Origin: Flavobacteriales bacterium
GTDB lineage: Bacteria; Bacteroidota; Bacteroidia; Flavobacteriales_F; PHOS-HE28
Reading direction: 5' to 3'
Assembly (NCBI GenBank): GCA_020635695.1
Contig: JACJZH010000013.1
Location: 1-64,000, forward strand
Length of the DNA stretch: 64,000 nucleotides
How positions within the stretch are numbered: the stretch's first letter is position 1; the number at the start of each line of letters is the position of its first letter. Both the position numbers and the translations under genes were made by a program. The notes below the pieces were generated by a model. That model worked only from the letters and a program-made list of their open reading frames with translations, was not told the DNA's origin and searched no databases. Positions 1 to 10,184 of this stretch are shown here, piece by piece.

Positions 1-1
1 C

Positions 2-1288
2 ATGGCCGAGATCGTACGCATGCCGAAGCTGAGCGACACCATGACCGAGGGTGTGGTGGCCGCCTGGCACAAGAAGGTGGGGGACCCCGTGAAGAGCGGC
101 GACATCCTGGCCGAGATCGAGACCGACAAGGCCACCATGGAGTTCGAGAGCTTCGTGGACGGCGTGCTGCTGCACATCGGGGTCGAGAAGGGCAAGACCG
201 CCCCGGTGGACAGCCTGCTGGCCATCCTGGGCAAGGAGGGCGAGGACGTCTCCAAGATCATCGCCGACTTCGAGAAGGAGGAGAGCGCCAAGCCGAAGGA
301 GGAGAAGGCCGAGGCCGCGCCGGAACCGAAGGCCGAAGCCCCGAAGCCGAGCCCGGCACCTGAGCCTGCGTCAGCCCCCGCACCGAAGGCCACGCCCGCT
401 CCTTCCCCCGTGCTGGCCGCACCGGCCAACGGCAGCAACGGCCGCGTGAAGGCCAGCCCCCTGGCCCGCAAACTGGCCGACGACCTCGGCATCGACATCC
501 GGGCCGTGCGCGGCAGTGGCGACGAGGGCCGCGTGATCAAGCGCGACATCGAGAACTACAAGGGCGGCGGTGTGGTGCATGCCCCGCAGGTGGAGCACTT
601 CGAGGAGGTGGCCGTGAGCCAGATGCGCAAGACCATCGCGCGCCGCCTGGCCGAGAGCAAGTTCAGCGCCCCGCACTTCTACCTGACCATCTCCATCGAC
701 ATGGGCCGCGCCATGCAGGTGCGCCAGGCCATCAACGCGCGCATCGCGCCGGAGAAGATCAGCTTCAACGACCTGGTGATCAAGGCCGCCGCCGTGGCCC
801 TGAAGGAGCACCCCAAGGTGAACAGCAGCTGGCTCGGTGATAGGATCCGCTACAACAGCCACGTGCACATCGGCGTGGCCGTGGCCGTGGAGGAAGGCCT
901 GCTGGTGCCCGTGGTGCGCTTCGCCGACAGCAAGGGCCTGCGCATGATCGGCAACGAGGTGCGCGTGTTCGCCCAGAAGGCCAAGGAGAAGAAGCTGCAG
1001 CCCCAGGACTGGGAAGGGAACACCTTCACCATCAGCAACCTGGGCATGTTCGGCATCGAGGAGTTCACCGCCATCATCAACCCGCCCGATGCCTGCATCC
1101 TGGCCGTGGGCGGCATCAGCGAGGAGCCCGTGGTGAAGGACGGAGCCATCGTGCCCGGCCACCGCATGAAGGTGACCCTGAGCTGCGATCACCGCGTGGT
1201 GGACGGCGCCACCGGGGCCGCCTTCCTGAACACCTTCAAGGAGCTCCTGGAGGAACCGGCGCTGCTGCTGGGACAGGGGGCCATCTGA
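2..1288 (+). CDS. pdhC: Pyruvate dehydrogenase complex E2, dihydrolipoamide acetyltransferase
   Basis: This is the cytoplasmic core subunit that transfers acetyl groups from lipoamide to CoA. The 428-residue protein looks complete because its first codon opens the lipoyl domain directly. It has one lipoyl domain (about 1-80) with the lipoylated lysine in ETDKATME (K43), an Ala/Pro/Lys/Glu-rich swinging linker (about 90-140), a peripheral subunit-binding domain (about 147-183, starting VKASPLARKLA) and a catalytic acyltransferase domain (about 200-428). The active-site motif DHRVVDG puts the catalytic His at 397. The start lies at the window edge, so the promoter and any E1 gene are outside. 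No E1 or E3 gene follows. Other 2-oxoacid dehydrogenase E2s are possible, but the single lipoyl domain and the DTMTEG start fit bacterial PDH E2. Confidence 0.93.
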   Translation: MAEIVRMPKLSDTMTEGVVAAWHKKVGDPVKSGDILAEIETDKATMEFESFVDGVLLHIGVEKGKTAPVDSLLAILGKEGEDVSKIIADFEKEESAKPKEEKAEAAPEPKAEAPKPSPAPEPASAPAPKATPAPSPVLAAPANGSNGRVKASPLARKLADDLGIDIRAVRGSGDEGRVIKRDIENYKGGGVVHAPQVEHFEEVAVSQMRKTIARRLAESKFSAPHFYLTISIDMGRAMQVRQAINARIAPEKISFNDLVIKAAAVALKEHPKVNSSWLGDRIRYNSHVHIGVAVAVEEGLLVPVVRFADSKGLRMIGNEVRVFAQKAKEKKLQPQDWEGNTFTISNLGMFGIEEFTAIINPPDACILAVGGISEEPVVKDGAIVPGHRMKVTLSCDHRVVDGATGAAFLNTFKELLEEPALLLGQGAI

Positions 1289-1329
1289 ACCAAGGCAATT
1301 CCTCGAGCGTGTCCTGCGTTCTTCCGGGC

Positions 1330-1722
1330 ATGAAGCACCTGCCCCTGATCGCGATCGCCGGACTGTTGGCCGCCTGTGATGGACAGACCATCGTGGAGCA
1401 CCGCGTGGAGAACGCCAGCACCCGCACCGTGCGGATGGTGTTCCACGCCGATGCCTTCAACCGCTTCAACGGCGACACGCTCGTGATGGCCCCCGGCACC
1501 TTTACCCGGGTCGCTTGGAACGACCTGCTGGGCGGACGGCGCGACTACCGGCGTCCGGCCGAAGCGATCGATTCGGTGTACGTGGAAGTGGACGGCGGCG
1601 GCAGCCTGACCCGTGACCTGCTGAGCGACGAGGCCTGGGCCGTGGACAGCAAGGGCAGGGGGATCAAGGGCAGCTTCAGCCACGTCTGCACCTTCCGCTT
1701 CACGGACGCGGACATCGACTGA
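1330..1722 (+). CDS. Small putative lipoprotein of unknown function
   Basis: I do not recognise this 130-residue protein. The chosen ATG gives a clean lipoprotein signal peptide (MKHLPLIAIAGLLAAC) with lipobox LAAC, so the mature protein should be anchored by Cys16. An in-frame ATG 21 bases upstream would place an unlikely extension before the signal. The rest is beta-rich, with alternating Val/Thr/Arg segments (HRVENAS, RTVRMVFHADAF) and no enzyme motif. It starts 42 bases after the E2 stop and could be read through from that gene. It may be a single immunoglobulin- or transthyretin-like fold, but that is a guess. Confidence 0.7.
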   Translation: MKHLPLIAIAGLLAACDGQTIVEHRVENASTRTVRMVFHADAFNRFNGDTLVMAPGTFTRVAWNDLLGGRRDYRRPAEAIDSVYVEVDGGGSLTRDLLSDEAWAVDSKGRGIKGSFSHVCTFRFTDADID

Positions 1723-1732
1723 GGGCTTTGCC

Positions 1733-1776
1733 GCGTGCATCCTGCCATCTCCCTCATCGCTGAGTGAGCACCAGGG
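1733..1776 (+). repeat. Dispersed palindromic intergenic repeat, copy 1
   Basis: The first 32 bases match copy 2 (1827-1870) exactly and the similarity continues to about 44 bases with two mismatches. The core TCCCTCA-tcgc-TGAGTGA (1750-1767) is an imperfect hairpin. The copy lies between a small lipoprotein gene and a methyltransferase gene and does not look coding. Confidence 0.8.
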
Positions 1777-1826
1777 GCTGCCACGACTTCCGCACACGTT
1801 CCAAGATCGTCCCTGAAGGCGGCGCA

Positions 1827-1870
1827 GCGTGCATCCTGCCATCTCCCTCATCGCTGAGGGAGCACGAGGG
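1827..1870 (+). repeat. Dispersed palindromic intergenic repeat, copy 2
   Basis: This is the second copy of the repeat at 1733-1776, in the same orientation 94 bases further on. Its core TCCCTCA-tcgc-TGAGGGA (1844-1861) is a perfect 7-bp stem with a 4-base loop. The pair resembles REP-type elements. Confidence 0.8.
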
Positions 1871-1967
1871 AGGCGAAAGGCACGCTGCGACGACTGAAGT
1901 TCCAGATCGATCCTGGAGCCTGGTGCTGGGCGCGTTCTGCTCCCCCGCCTCCGCTCCGCTGCGGCCA

Positions 1968-1989
1968 CCCCCTCGCGCCAGCGAGGGGG
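1968..1989 (+). repeat. GC-rich hairpin in the methyltransferase upstream region
   Basis: CCCCCTCGC (1968-1976) and GCGAGGGGG (1981-1989) form a perfect 9-bp stem with a GCCA loop. It sits 54 bases before the methyltransferase start. No T-tract follows, so it is more likely part of the repeat cluster 1733-1989 than a classical terminator. Confidence 0.6.
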
Positions 1990-2042
1990 ATGGGGTGCCG
2001 CGCCCTGCCTTCCGTCCGATCTTCCGACCTTCACGCCGCACC

Positions 2043-2798
2043 GTGAAGGCCCTGCTGAAACGCCTTGTGCCCGCCCGCCTGCGGGAACGCCTGCGCCTGG
2101 AGGCCCTGCGCGGTGATGCCGTGCACTGCCCCGTCTGCGGCCAGGGGGCCATCGCCTTCCTGCCCGCCGGCACGCCGCCGCGCCCGCATGCCCGCTGCGC
2201 TTTCTGTGGCTCGCTGGAACGCACCCGCGCCATCTGGCGGCTCCTGCAGCAACGCGGCCTGCTGAAGTCCGGACAACGCATCCTGCACATCGCGCCGGAA
2301 GGCAGCCTGCACACCCGCCTGCTGGCCCACGCCCAAGCCCACGGAACTGACTACGTCTTCGGCGACAAGTTCGAGCCGGGCTATGACCACCCGGCGGGTA
2401 CGGTGGAACTGGACGTCACCGCGCTGGAGCTGCCCGATGCGGCCTTCGACCTGGTGCTGTGCGTGCACGTGCTGGAGCATGTGACCGCCGACCGCCAGGC
2501 CCTGCGTGAGCTGCACCGCGTGCTGAAACCCGGTGGCACCGCCCTGCTGGTGGTGCCCTTCGATCCCGCTCGCGCGCAGACCTTCGAGGACCCCACCGTG
2601 ACCGACCCCCAGGAACGACTACGGTTGTTCGGGCAGTTCGACCACGTGCGCATCTACGGCCGCGACTACCCCGATCGCCTGCGCGAGGCCGGCTTCACCG
2701 TGGAGGAGGTGGACCCCTGCGCGGGCCTGGGCCCCGAGGAGGTGTTCCGCCTGGGGCTGAAGCGCGGGGAGGTGCTGCATGTGGTGGGGAAGGGGTGA
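2043..2798 (+). CDS. Class I SAM-dependent methyltransferase with N-terminal zinc-ribbon-like segment
   Basis: The 251-residue protein carries a Cys motif near residues 29-55 (CPVCGQG ... CAFCG), suggesting a small zinc-binding knuckle, followed by a methyltransferase type 11 fold. Visible methyltransferase signatures are ILHIAPEG (cofactor loop), LPDAAFDLVLCVHVLEHV and LHRVLKPGGTALLVVPF. The frame is open upstream to 1764, but that stretch contains the palindromic repeats, so the GTG at 2043 (protein MKALLKRLVPARLRERL) is preferred. The substrate cannot be inferred. A glycan, lipid or small-molecule methylase is possible. Confidence 0.82.
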   Translation: MKALLKRLVPARLRERLRLEALRGDAVHCPVCGQGAIAFLPAGTPPRPHARCAFCGSLERTRAIWRLLQQRGLLKSGQRILHIAPEGSLHTRLLAHAQAHGTDYVFGDKFEPGYDHPAGTVELDVTALELPDAAFDLVLCVHVLEHVTADRQALRELHRVLKPGGTALLVVPFDPARAQTFEDPTVTDPQERLRLFGQFDHVRIYGRDYPDRLREAGFTVEEVDPCAGLGPEEVFRLGLKRGEVLHVVGKG

Positions 2799-2867
2799 AG
2801 GTTCAGTGATTTGGCTATGCTCAGTGTCCCGAAGGGCATTGCTTATAGGTGTTGTTGTGGTGCGTAT

Positions 2868-3236
2868 TCATTTTATTTCTTTTCGGTTCCTAGATACGAA
2901 ATTTGTCCTTTCCTTGAATTCATTCAATTCAGCGTTGTTCAAAGGTCCAATAACTTGGTTCTCACAACAACAACATAGGCCAAATTTTTCAGAACCTTCA
3001 ATTATGAAGTTGTCGGAGTTGGTCTTAACAATTATTGTAGAATCATTCCATTCTACAAGTTCTACATTTTCAATGACAGGGTCATTTTCACAGGATAACT
3101 TGCAGAACAAAACGTTCTCTCCGTCATGATGGTCCGAATATTTATAAACATAGTATTCGTCAAGGATTTCTGTACGTTTTGGTCCACATGCACATAGTCC
3201 AAGAATTGCAAAGTATGTTATTACCCTACTGGTCAT
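2868..3236 (-). CDS. AT-rich putative lipoprotein, unknown function, possible recent acquisition
   Basis: The 122-residue product starts with a hydrophobic signal (MTSRVITYFAILGLCAC) ending in a lipobox-like LCAC. It contains a Cys cluster (FGLCCCCENQ, about residues 86-95) and many Asn, Ile and Lys residues. By eye the gene and its surroundings are about 35-40% GC, sharply below the neighbours. That contrast and the isolated position between a methyltransferase gene and recG suggest horizontal transfer. I do not recognise the family. Confidence 0.6.
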   Translation of the reverse strand: MTSRVITYFAILGLCACGPKRTEILDEYYVYKYSDHHDGENVLFCKLSCENDPVIENVELVEWNDSTIIVKTNSDNFIIEGSEKFGLCCCCENQVIGPLNNAELNEFKERTNFVSRNRKEIK

Positions 3237-3560
3237 TTATAATGCACCTGAACTAGTGGATAGATCGCAATCGCTCGTTAGCCCTGCTGTCGCTAGTATG
3301 GGTTGTTCTACTGTGAATGGCTGACAACGAGTTCGTTGGCGAGGTCGTCCAGCGTCGATTGCGCGCTATCCGCAGCAAGTGTGTAGGCTGCTTGATGGTC
3401 TCTTGAATACCATGCCATTGGCTCATGACCGCATCTATTCCGTGTGTGGCGGGTAAATGGCTTCGGCCTGGGGTCCATGGGTCAAGAAAGATAGGAGGTC
3501 GGCTTGATGTGAACATCCCTAGCGCATGTGCCGCAGTCGGCACCTGCCCAACCCCGCCCG
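3237..3560. other. Intergenic region of intermediate GC upstream of recG
   Basis: No convincing gene is visible. Base composition moves from AT-rich at the left edge to high GC near recG, so one boundary of the possible foreign segment lies here. Open frames on both strands lack start context, domains or the codon bias of the neighbours. Confidence 0.5.
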
Positions 3561-3568
3561 TATTTTCG
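3561..3568 (+). promoter_or_regulatory. Putative -7 promoter box of recG (TATTTTCG)
   Basis: It matches the TAnnTT(T/C)G pattern seen upstream of many genes here. Only four bases separate it from the recG ATG at 3573, so a transcript would have almost no leader. Confidence 0.5.
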
Positions 3569-3572
3569 GCCG

Positions 3573-5677
<2,105 letters not shown>

Positions 5678-5681
<4 letters not shown>

Positions 5682-6439
5682 GTGCGGAGGGCCTGGCGCC
5701 GGCGGATCTCCTCGGGATCCAGCACGTGCAGCAGGCAGCCGGCCGCGATCAGGAACTGCGCCACGACGTAGGTGAGCAGCACCAGCGTGCCGTCCATGGC
5801 GAAGGGGCGCACGAAGCGCGAATGGGCCAGGAGGCTGTCCGACGCGATGAAGAGCAGGGCGCCCGCGAACACCATCCAGAAGCTGCGCGGGAAGGTGCGC
5901 CGCCAGCGGAACCCGGCCCCGATGCCCATGAGCGTGATGGCCACGGTGTAGGCCACCACGGGGATCGCCAGCGCCTCATCGAGGTAGGGCACCAGGTCGT
6001 AGCTGAAGAAGAACGCGTAGGCGATCAGCAGCACGGCGATCAGCACGCTCACGAACAATCCCTGCGGGCCGCCCATGTCCACCGCGTTCTGGAAGAAGGC
6101 CATGGCGTAGCAGATATGCGCGATCAGAAAGGCCGAAAGCCCGATCAGGAAGTTGAACTCGTCCAGGTGGTCCAGCATCAGGAACACGTCGCCGATCAGC
6201 GAGAAGAACAGCCCGGCCTGCACCAGCAGGGTGAAGCGGTCCCCGTAGCGTCGGCTGCTGAAGTAGAACCAGGAGGAGAGCACGATGAGCAGAACGGGCT
6301 TGCACAGGAAGGTGAGCAGGTGCAGGTCGTAGGCATTGCCGGCCAGGGTGCCGGCCGCGGCCAGGGCGTACAGGGCACCGTTCAGCCGCGGGTCGCGCAA
6401 GGGCTCTCGGGATCGGGGGCGTTGCGTGGCCGCGCTCAT
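5678..6439 (-). CDS. YhhN/TMEM86-family membrane protein, probable lysoplasmalogenase
   Basis: The 253-residue polytopic protein has about eight hydrophobic segments. Family-typical stretches are LCKPVLLIVLSSWFYF, LFFSLIGDVFLMLDH and GALLFIASDSLLAHSRF, which carry the conserved membrane Asp residues. Family members (TMEM86B, bacterial YhhN) hydrolyse the vinyl-ether bond of lysoplasmalogens, releasing an aldehyde. The ATG overlaps the stop of the upstream fatty-acid-hydroxylase-like gene as ATGA, which indicates translational coupling. A promoter-like TATCTTCG lies eight bases upstream inside that gene. Family assignment is firm from sequence pattern. The substrate is inferred. Confidence 0.88.
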
Positions 6440-7671
6440 CGTCCGCCCGAAGATAGGATCCCCGCCCGGCCATGCCGGCCCAGCAGGAGAAGGCACCACA
6501 CCAGCGAAACGCCGGCCAGCGCGGTGGTGATGGCCATGCGCGTGTTCCCGGGGAAGAGGTCGCCCGCCATGCCGGCCAGGACCATCAACGAAGCGAGCCG
6601 GGCCAGCTCCAGCCACCAGCCCCAGCGCTTCCCCTCCAGCAGCACGCCCAGGTCCATCACCGTCCAGATGATCCAGCCCGCCATGGCCCAGCTTCTCCCC
6701 ACGCCGAGGTCGCCCTGGCGGAACAGGAAGAAGGACGTGACCGCCACGGCCACCACGAACTGGAAGGCCACATAGCCGTTCACCCCGGCGGCCGCGCGGG
6801 TGTCCCATTTGTGGTAGCTCGCCCGGTCGCGCTGCACCGGACCCTGGAAACCGCCCAGCTCGGCAGGCCGCCAGCCGGGAGGCTTCAGGAACACCCGGAC
6901 CTTGTCGCCCCAATGCCGGGCCTGCTTCGCCAGGGCGCCCAGTTCCGCCCAGGTGCGGAAGTTGGCGGTCACGGGATCCCACGAGGCCAGCGGCTTGGTG
7001 ATGCCGTAAACGGGTTCCTCCTCCTCTTCCTGGAAGGTGCCGAAGAGCTTGTCCCAGATGATCAGCGTGCCCGCGTGGTTGCGGTCGATGTACTTGGGGT
7101 CGCTGCCGTGGTGCACGCGGTGGTGGCTGGGCGTGTTGAGGACCCATTCCAGCGGGCCGAGCTTCCCGATGGCCTTGGTGTGGATCCAGAACTGGTACAG
7201 CGTGTTGAAGGCGCCGACGGTGACGATGGTGAGCGGGTGGAAGCCCAGCCAGGCCATGGGCAGGTAGAACCACCAGCTGATGAGCCCCTGGAACCAGCTC
7301 TGGCGCAGGGCCACGCTCAGGTTGTACTCCTCGCTCTGGTGGTGCACCACGTGCGCGGCCCAGAAGGCGTTCACCTCGTGGCTGGCCCGGTGGAACCAGT
7401 AGTAGAGCAGGTCCACCAGCAGGAAGGCGCCCACCCAGGCCAGGGCGCCGTTCCCCACGGTGAACAGGCGCCAGTGGTCCCACACGTACAGGTAGGCGGC
7501 GAAGATCAACGTCTTGGTGAAGGCCCCCACCACCTGCGACCCGATGCCGCAGCCCAGGTTGGCGATGAAGTCGTTGAAGCGGTACACCTTCCGGCCGCTC
7601 CACCAACTCCAGGCCAGTTCCGCCCCCATGAGCAGGAAGAACAGCGGGATGCTGAGCGCGATGTAGTCCAT
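6436..7671 (-). CDS. Fatty acid hydroxylase superfamily di-iron membrane protein, AGMO-like
   Basis: The 411-residue membrane protein contains the three histidine clusters of the sterol desaturase/fatty acid hydroxylase superfamily: FHRASHE, AAHVVHHQS and SHHRVHHG. These ligate a di-iron centre. Beyond the hydroxylase domain (about 1-260) a C-terminal region of about 150 residues has further hydrophobic segments. This length and layout resemble alkylglycerol monooxygenase (AGMO/TMEM195), which cleaves ether lipids, more than short carotenoid or sterol hydroxylases. Coupling to a TMEM86-type gene supports an ether-lipid role. The start MDYIALSIP is chosen because it opens the first membrane helix and lies ten bases from TATCTTCG. 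The substrate remains inferred. Confidence 0.88.
   Translation of the reverse strand: MDYIALSIPLFFLLMGAELAWSWWSGRKVYRFNDFIANLGCGIGSQVVGAFTKTLIFAAYLYVWDHWRLFTVGNGALAWVGAFLLVDLLYYWFHRASHEVNAFWAAHVVHHQSEEYNLSVALRQSWFQGLISWWFYLPMAWLGFHPLTIVTVGAFNTLYQFWIHTKAIGKLGPLEWVLNTPSHHRVHHGSDPKYIDRNHAGTLIIWDKLFGTFQEEEEEPVYGITKPLASWDPVTANFRTWAELGALAKQARHWGDKVRVFLKPPGWRPAELGGFQGPVQRDRASYHKWDTRAAAGVNGYVAFQFVVAVAVTSFFLFRQGDLGVGRSWAMAGWIIWTVMDLGVLLEGKRWGWWLELARLASLMVLAGMAGDLFPGNTRMAITTALAGVSLVWCLLLLGRHGRAGILSSGGR
6448..6455 (-). promoter_or_regulatory. Putative -7 box (TATCTTCG) ahead of the lysoplasmalogenase gene
   Basis: It lies inside the last codons of the upstream gene, eight bases before the downstream ATG. 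It could give the second gene independent expression despite the ATGA coupling. Confidence 0.4.
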
Positions 7672-7681
7672 GGGCCTTCCG

Positions 7682-7689
7682 CGAAGATA
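7682..7689 (-). promoter_or_regulatory. Putative -7 box (TATCTTCG) of the AGMO-like/lysoplasmalogenase operon
   Basis: It sits ten bases upstream of the minus-strand ATG at 7671. It forms a divergent pair with the pheT box at 7713-7720. Confidence 0.55.
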
Positions 7690-7712
7690 GCCCCGTCCGC
7701 CGGGGGCTTCCG

Positions 7713-7720
7713 TATCTTCG
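7713..7720 (+). promoter_or_regulatory. Putative -7 box (TATCTTCG) of pheT
   Basis: It lies 21 bases before the pheT ATG. The same octamer appears on the opposite strand 24 bases away for the divergent operon. Confidence 0.55.
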
Positions 7721-7741
7721 CCGCCCTTCCGACGAAGCCCC

Positions 7742-10180
7742 ATGCGCATCTCCTGGAACTGGCTCAAGACCCTCGCCGACCTCGACGGCATCACCCCGCA
7801 GGAGGCGGCCGATGTGCTCACCAGCACCGGGCTGGAGGTGGAGCATGTGGACGTGGTGGAACCCGTGAAGGGCATGCTGGCCGGTGTGGTGGTGGGGCAG
7901 GTGCTGGAATGCGCCAAGCATCCCGATGCCGACCGCCTGAGCGTCTGCCGGGTGGACCTGGGGACCGGAGAAACCGCCCAGATCATCTGCGGGGCGCCGA
8001 ACGTGGCGGCCGGTCAGAAGGTGCTGGTGGCCACCGTGGGCAGCACGCTGCACATGGCCGACGGGTCGGAGCTCACCATCAAGAAGGCCAAGATCCGCGG
8101 GGTGGAGAGCCATGGCATGATCTGCGCGGAGGACGAGCTCGGGCTGGGCACCTCGCACGAGGGCATCCTGGTGCTGGATCCGGGCTCCAAGGTGGGCATG
8201 CCCGCAGCGGAGCACCTGGGCCTGCGCACCGACCATGCCTTCGAGATCGGCCTCACGCCCAACCGGGCCGATGCCATGGGCCACCTGGGCGTGGCGCGCG
8301 ACCTCGTGGCCGCGCTGAACTTCCGCCACGGCAGCGAACGCCGGGTGCACCTGCCCGATGTCTCCGCCTTCGCGACCGACGGTCCGGGCCGCAGCCTGCG
8401 TGTCACGGTCGACGATCCGCACATGTGCCCGCGCTACACGGGCCTCACGCTCACGGGCGTGATGGTTGGCCCTTCGCCCGCCTGGCTGCAGGAGCGCCTG
8501 CTGGCCATCGGCTTGAAGCCGATCAACAACGTGGTGGACGTGACCAACTTCGTGCAGCACGAGCTGGGGCAGCCGCTCCACGCCTTCGATGCCGACCGGA
8601 TCGCCGACGACCACGTGCTGGTGAAGCACCTGCCGGAGGGCACGACGTTCACCACCCTGGATGGGGTGGAACGCAAGCTCAGCGCCGAGGACCTGATGAT
8701 CGCTGATGCGAACGGCGGGCTGTGCATCGCCGGTGTCTTCGGCGGACAGGGCAGCGGCGTCACCGAGGCCACCACGGCGGTGTTCCTGGAGAGCGCGTGC
8801 TTCGAGGCGGTGTCGATCCGCCGTACGGCCAAGCGGCATGGCCTGCACACCGATGCCTCGTTCCGCTTCGAGCGGGGCGTGGACCCCGAACTGGCGCTCA
8901 CCGGCCTGAAGCGGGCGGCGCTGCTGTTGAAGGAGGTCACCGGCGCCACGCTCAGCGATGGCGTGGTGGACATGTATCCGCATCCCGTGCCGATGCGCGA
9001 AGTGCGCCTCCGGTTCGCACGCGTCGACCGGCTATGCGGTGCCCCCGTGGCGCCGGACGATGTGGTGCGGGTGCTGGAACTGCTGGACTGCCGCATCGCA
9101 GCGCGCGATGGGGAAGGCGTGACGGTGGCCGTGCCCGGATACCGGGTGGACGTGCACCGGGAGGCCGACCTGGTGGAGGAGGTGCTCCGCATCCACGGGT
9201 ATGATCGGATCCCGTTGCCGGAACAGTTGATGCTTCCTGCGGTGGTGCGGCCCGAGCTCAGCGCGGAGGGCTTCCAGGAACAGGTGGCCCTGCACCTGGC
9301 CGCGCGCGGCTTCCGTGAAGTCATGACCCCTTCGCTGGTGAACGGTGAACTGGCGGTGAAGCTCGAAGCGGCGGTTCCCCAGGCGCTGGTGCGGCTGAAG
9401 AACCCGCTGAGCGCCGAACTGGACGTGCTTCGGCCCACCATGCTCTTCGGCATGCTTGCCGCGGCTTCGCACAACCTGGCCCGGCAACGCCGCGACCTCC
9501 GGTTGTTCGAGCAGGGCCGGATCTACGCCTGGAAGGAGGGGCGTTCGGAGGAGCAGGAACGCACGGCGCTGCTGCTCACCGGATCACGCTGGCGCGAAGG
9601 GTGGCGTTCCAAGGCGAGGTCCACCGAGCGGGCCGACGCTCTGGAGGAGGTGGAGTTGTTGCTGCGCCGGATGGGTGCCTGGCAGGACGTCACGCTGCAT
9701 GCCATCGAGCAGCCGTTGTTGCACGGTGCGGTGGAACTGCGTGCCGGCGACCGGGTGCTGGCCCAGGTCGGCGAGGTCCTGCCGGCCGTGCGAGCGGCCT
9801 TCGACGTGGAGCAGCCCGTGTTCGTGGTGGAGCTTCACGATGCCGCCCTGCGGAAGGGACTGGGTCGTTCGGCGGCGGCCCATGCCGAGGTGCCGCGCTT
9901 CCCCGCCGTGCGCCGCGACCTGAGCCTGCTGCTGGACAAGGGCGTGCGCTTCCAGCAGTTGAAGAAGCTGGCCTTCCACGCGGAGCGCAAACTGCTGCGC
10001 GAAGTGGACCTGTTCGACGTGTACGAGGGCGACAAGCTGCCGTCCGGCAAGAAGAGCTATGCGCTGCGCTTCGTGCTGCAGGACGAGGCACGCACGCTTA
10101 CCGACCAGCAGGTGGACAAGGCCATGTCGCGCATCCGCAAGGCCTTCGAGGAGGAGGTCGGCGCCGAGCTGCGCGGCTGA
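7742..10180 (+). CDS. pheT: Phenylalanine--tRNA ligase beta subunit
   Basis: PheT pairs with PheS to charge tRNA-Phe. The 812-residue length is normal for the bacterial beta subunit. The N-terminus MRISWNWLKTLADL is typical. It is followed by a tRNA-binding OB domain (about 40-150, EHVDVVEPVKG ... VVGQVLECAKHPDADRL), the B3/B4 editing module (HELGQPLHAFDADR), the B5 domain, the catalytic-like core and a C-terminal anticodon-binding ferredoxin-like domain (ending DEARTLTDQQVDKAMSRI). No pheS is in the window. It is convergent with the next gene at a 4-base gap. Confidence 0.97.
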   Translation: MRISWNWLKTLADLDGITPQEAADVLTSTGLEVEHVDVVEPVKGMLAGVVVGQVLECAKHPDADRLSVCRVDLGTGETAQIICGAPNVAAGQKVLVATVGSTLHMADGSELTIKKAKIRGVESHGMICAEDELGLGTSHEGILVLDPGSKVGMPAAEHLGLRTDHAFEIGLTPNRADAMGHLGVARDLVAALNFRHGSERRVHLPDVSAFATDGPGRSLRVTVDDPHMCPRYTGLTLTGVMVGPSPAWLQERLLAIGLKPINNVVDVTNFVQHELGQPLHAFDADRIADDHVLVKHLPEGTTFTTLDGVERKLSAEDLMIADANGGLCIAGVFGGQGSGVTEATTAVFLESACFEAVSIRRTAKRHGLHTDASFRFERGVDPELALTGLKRAALLLKEVTGATLSDGVVDMYPHPVPMREVRLRFARVDRLCGAPVAPDDVVRVLELLDCRIAARDGEGVTVAVPGYRVDVHREADLVEEVLRIHGYDRIPLPEQLMLPAVVRPELSAEGFQEQVALHLAARGFREVMTPSLVNGELAVKLEAAVPQALVRLKNPLSAELDVLRPTMLFGMLAAASHNLARQRRDLRLFEQGRIYAWKEGRSEEQERTALLLTGSRWREGWRSKARSTERADALEEVELLLRRMGAWQDVTLHAIEQPLLHGAVELRAGDRVLAQVGEVLPAVRAAFDVEQPVFVVELHDAALRKGLGRSAAAHAEVPRFPAVRRDLSLLLDKGVRFQQLKKLAFHAERKLLREVDLFDVYEGDKLPSGKKSYALRFVLQDEARTLTDQQVDKAMSRIRKAFEEEVGAELRG

Positions 10181-10184
10181 TCGT

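Noticed and set aside
371..1192. Long minus-strand open frame across the E2 gene
   Set aside because: It is antisense to a clear E2, rich in His, Ala and Gly from GC-skewed complement codons, and has no domain.
2779..3129. Plus-strand frame in the AT-rich island
   Set aside because: The opposite strand has a signal peptide and lipobox, while this frame has no coherent features and starts inside the methyltransferase gene end.
6472..8706. 744-residue plus-strand frame across the hydroxylase and pheT region
   Set aside because: It overlaps two firmly identified genes in other frames and shows no domain.
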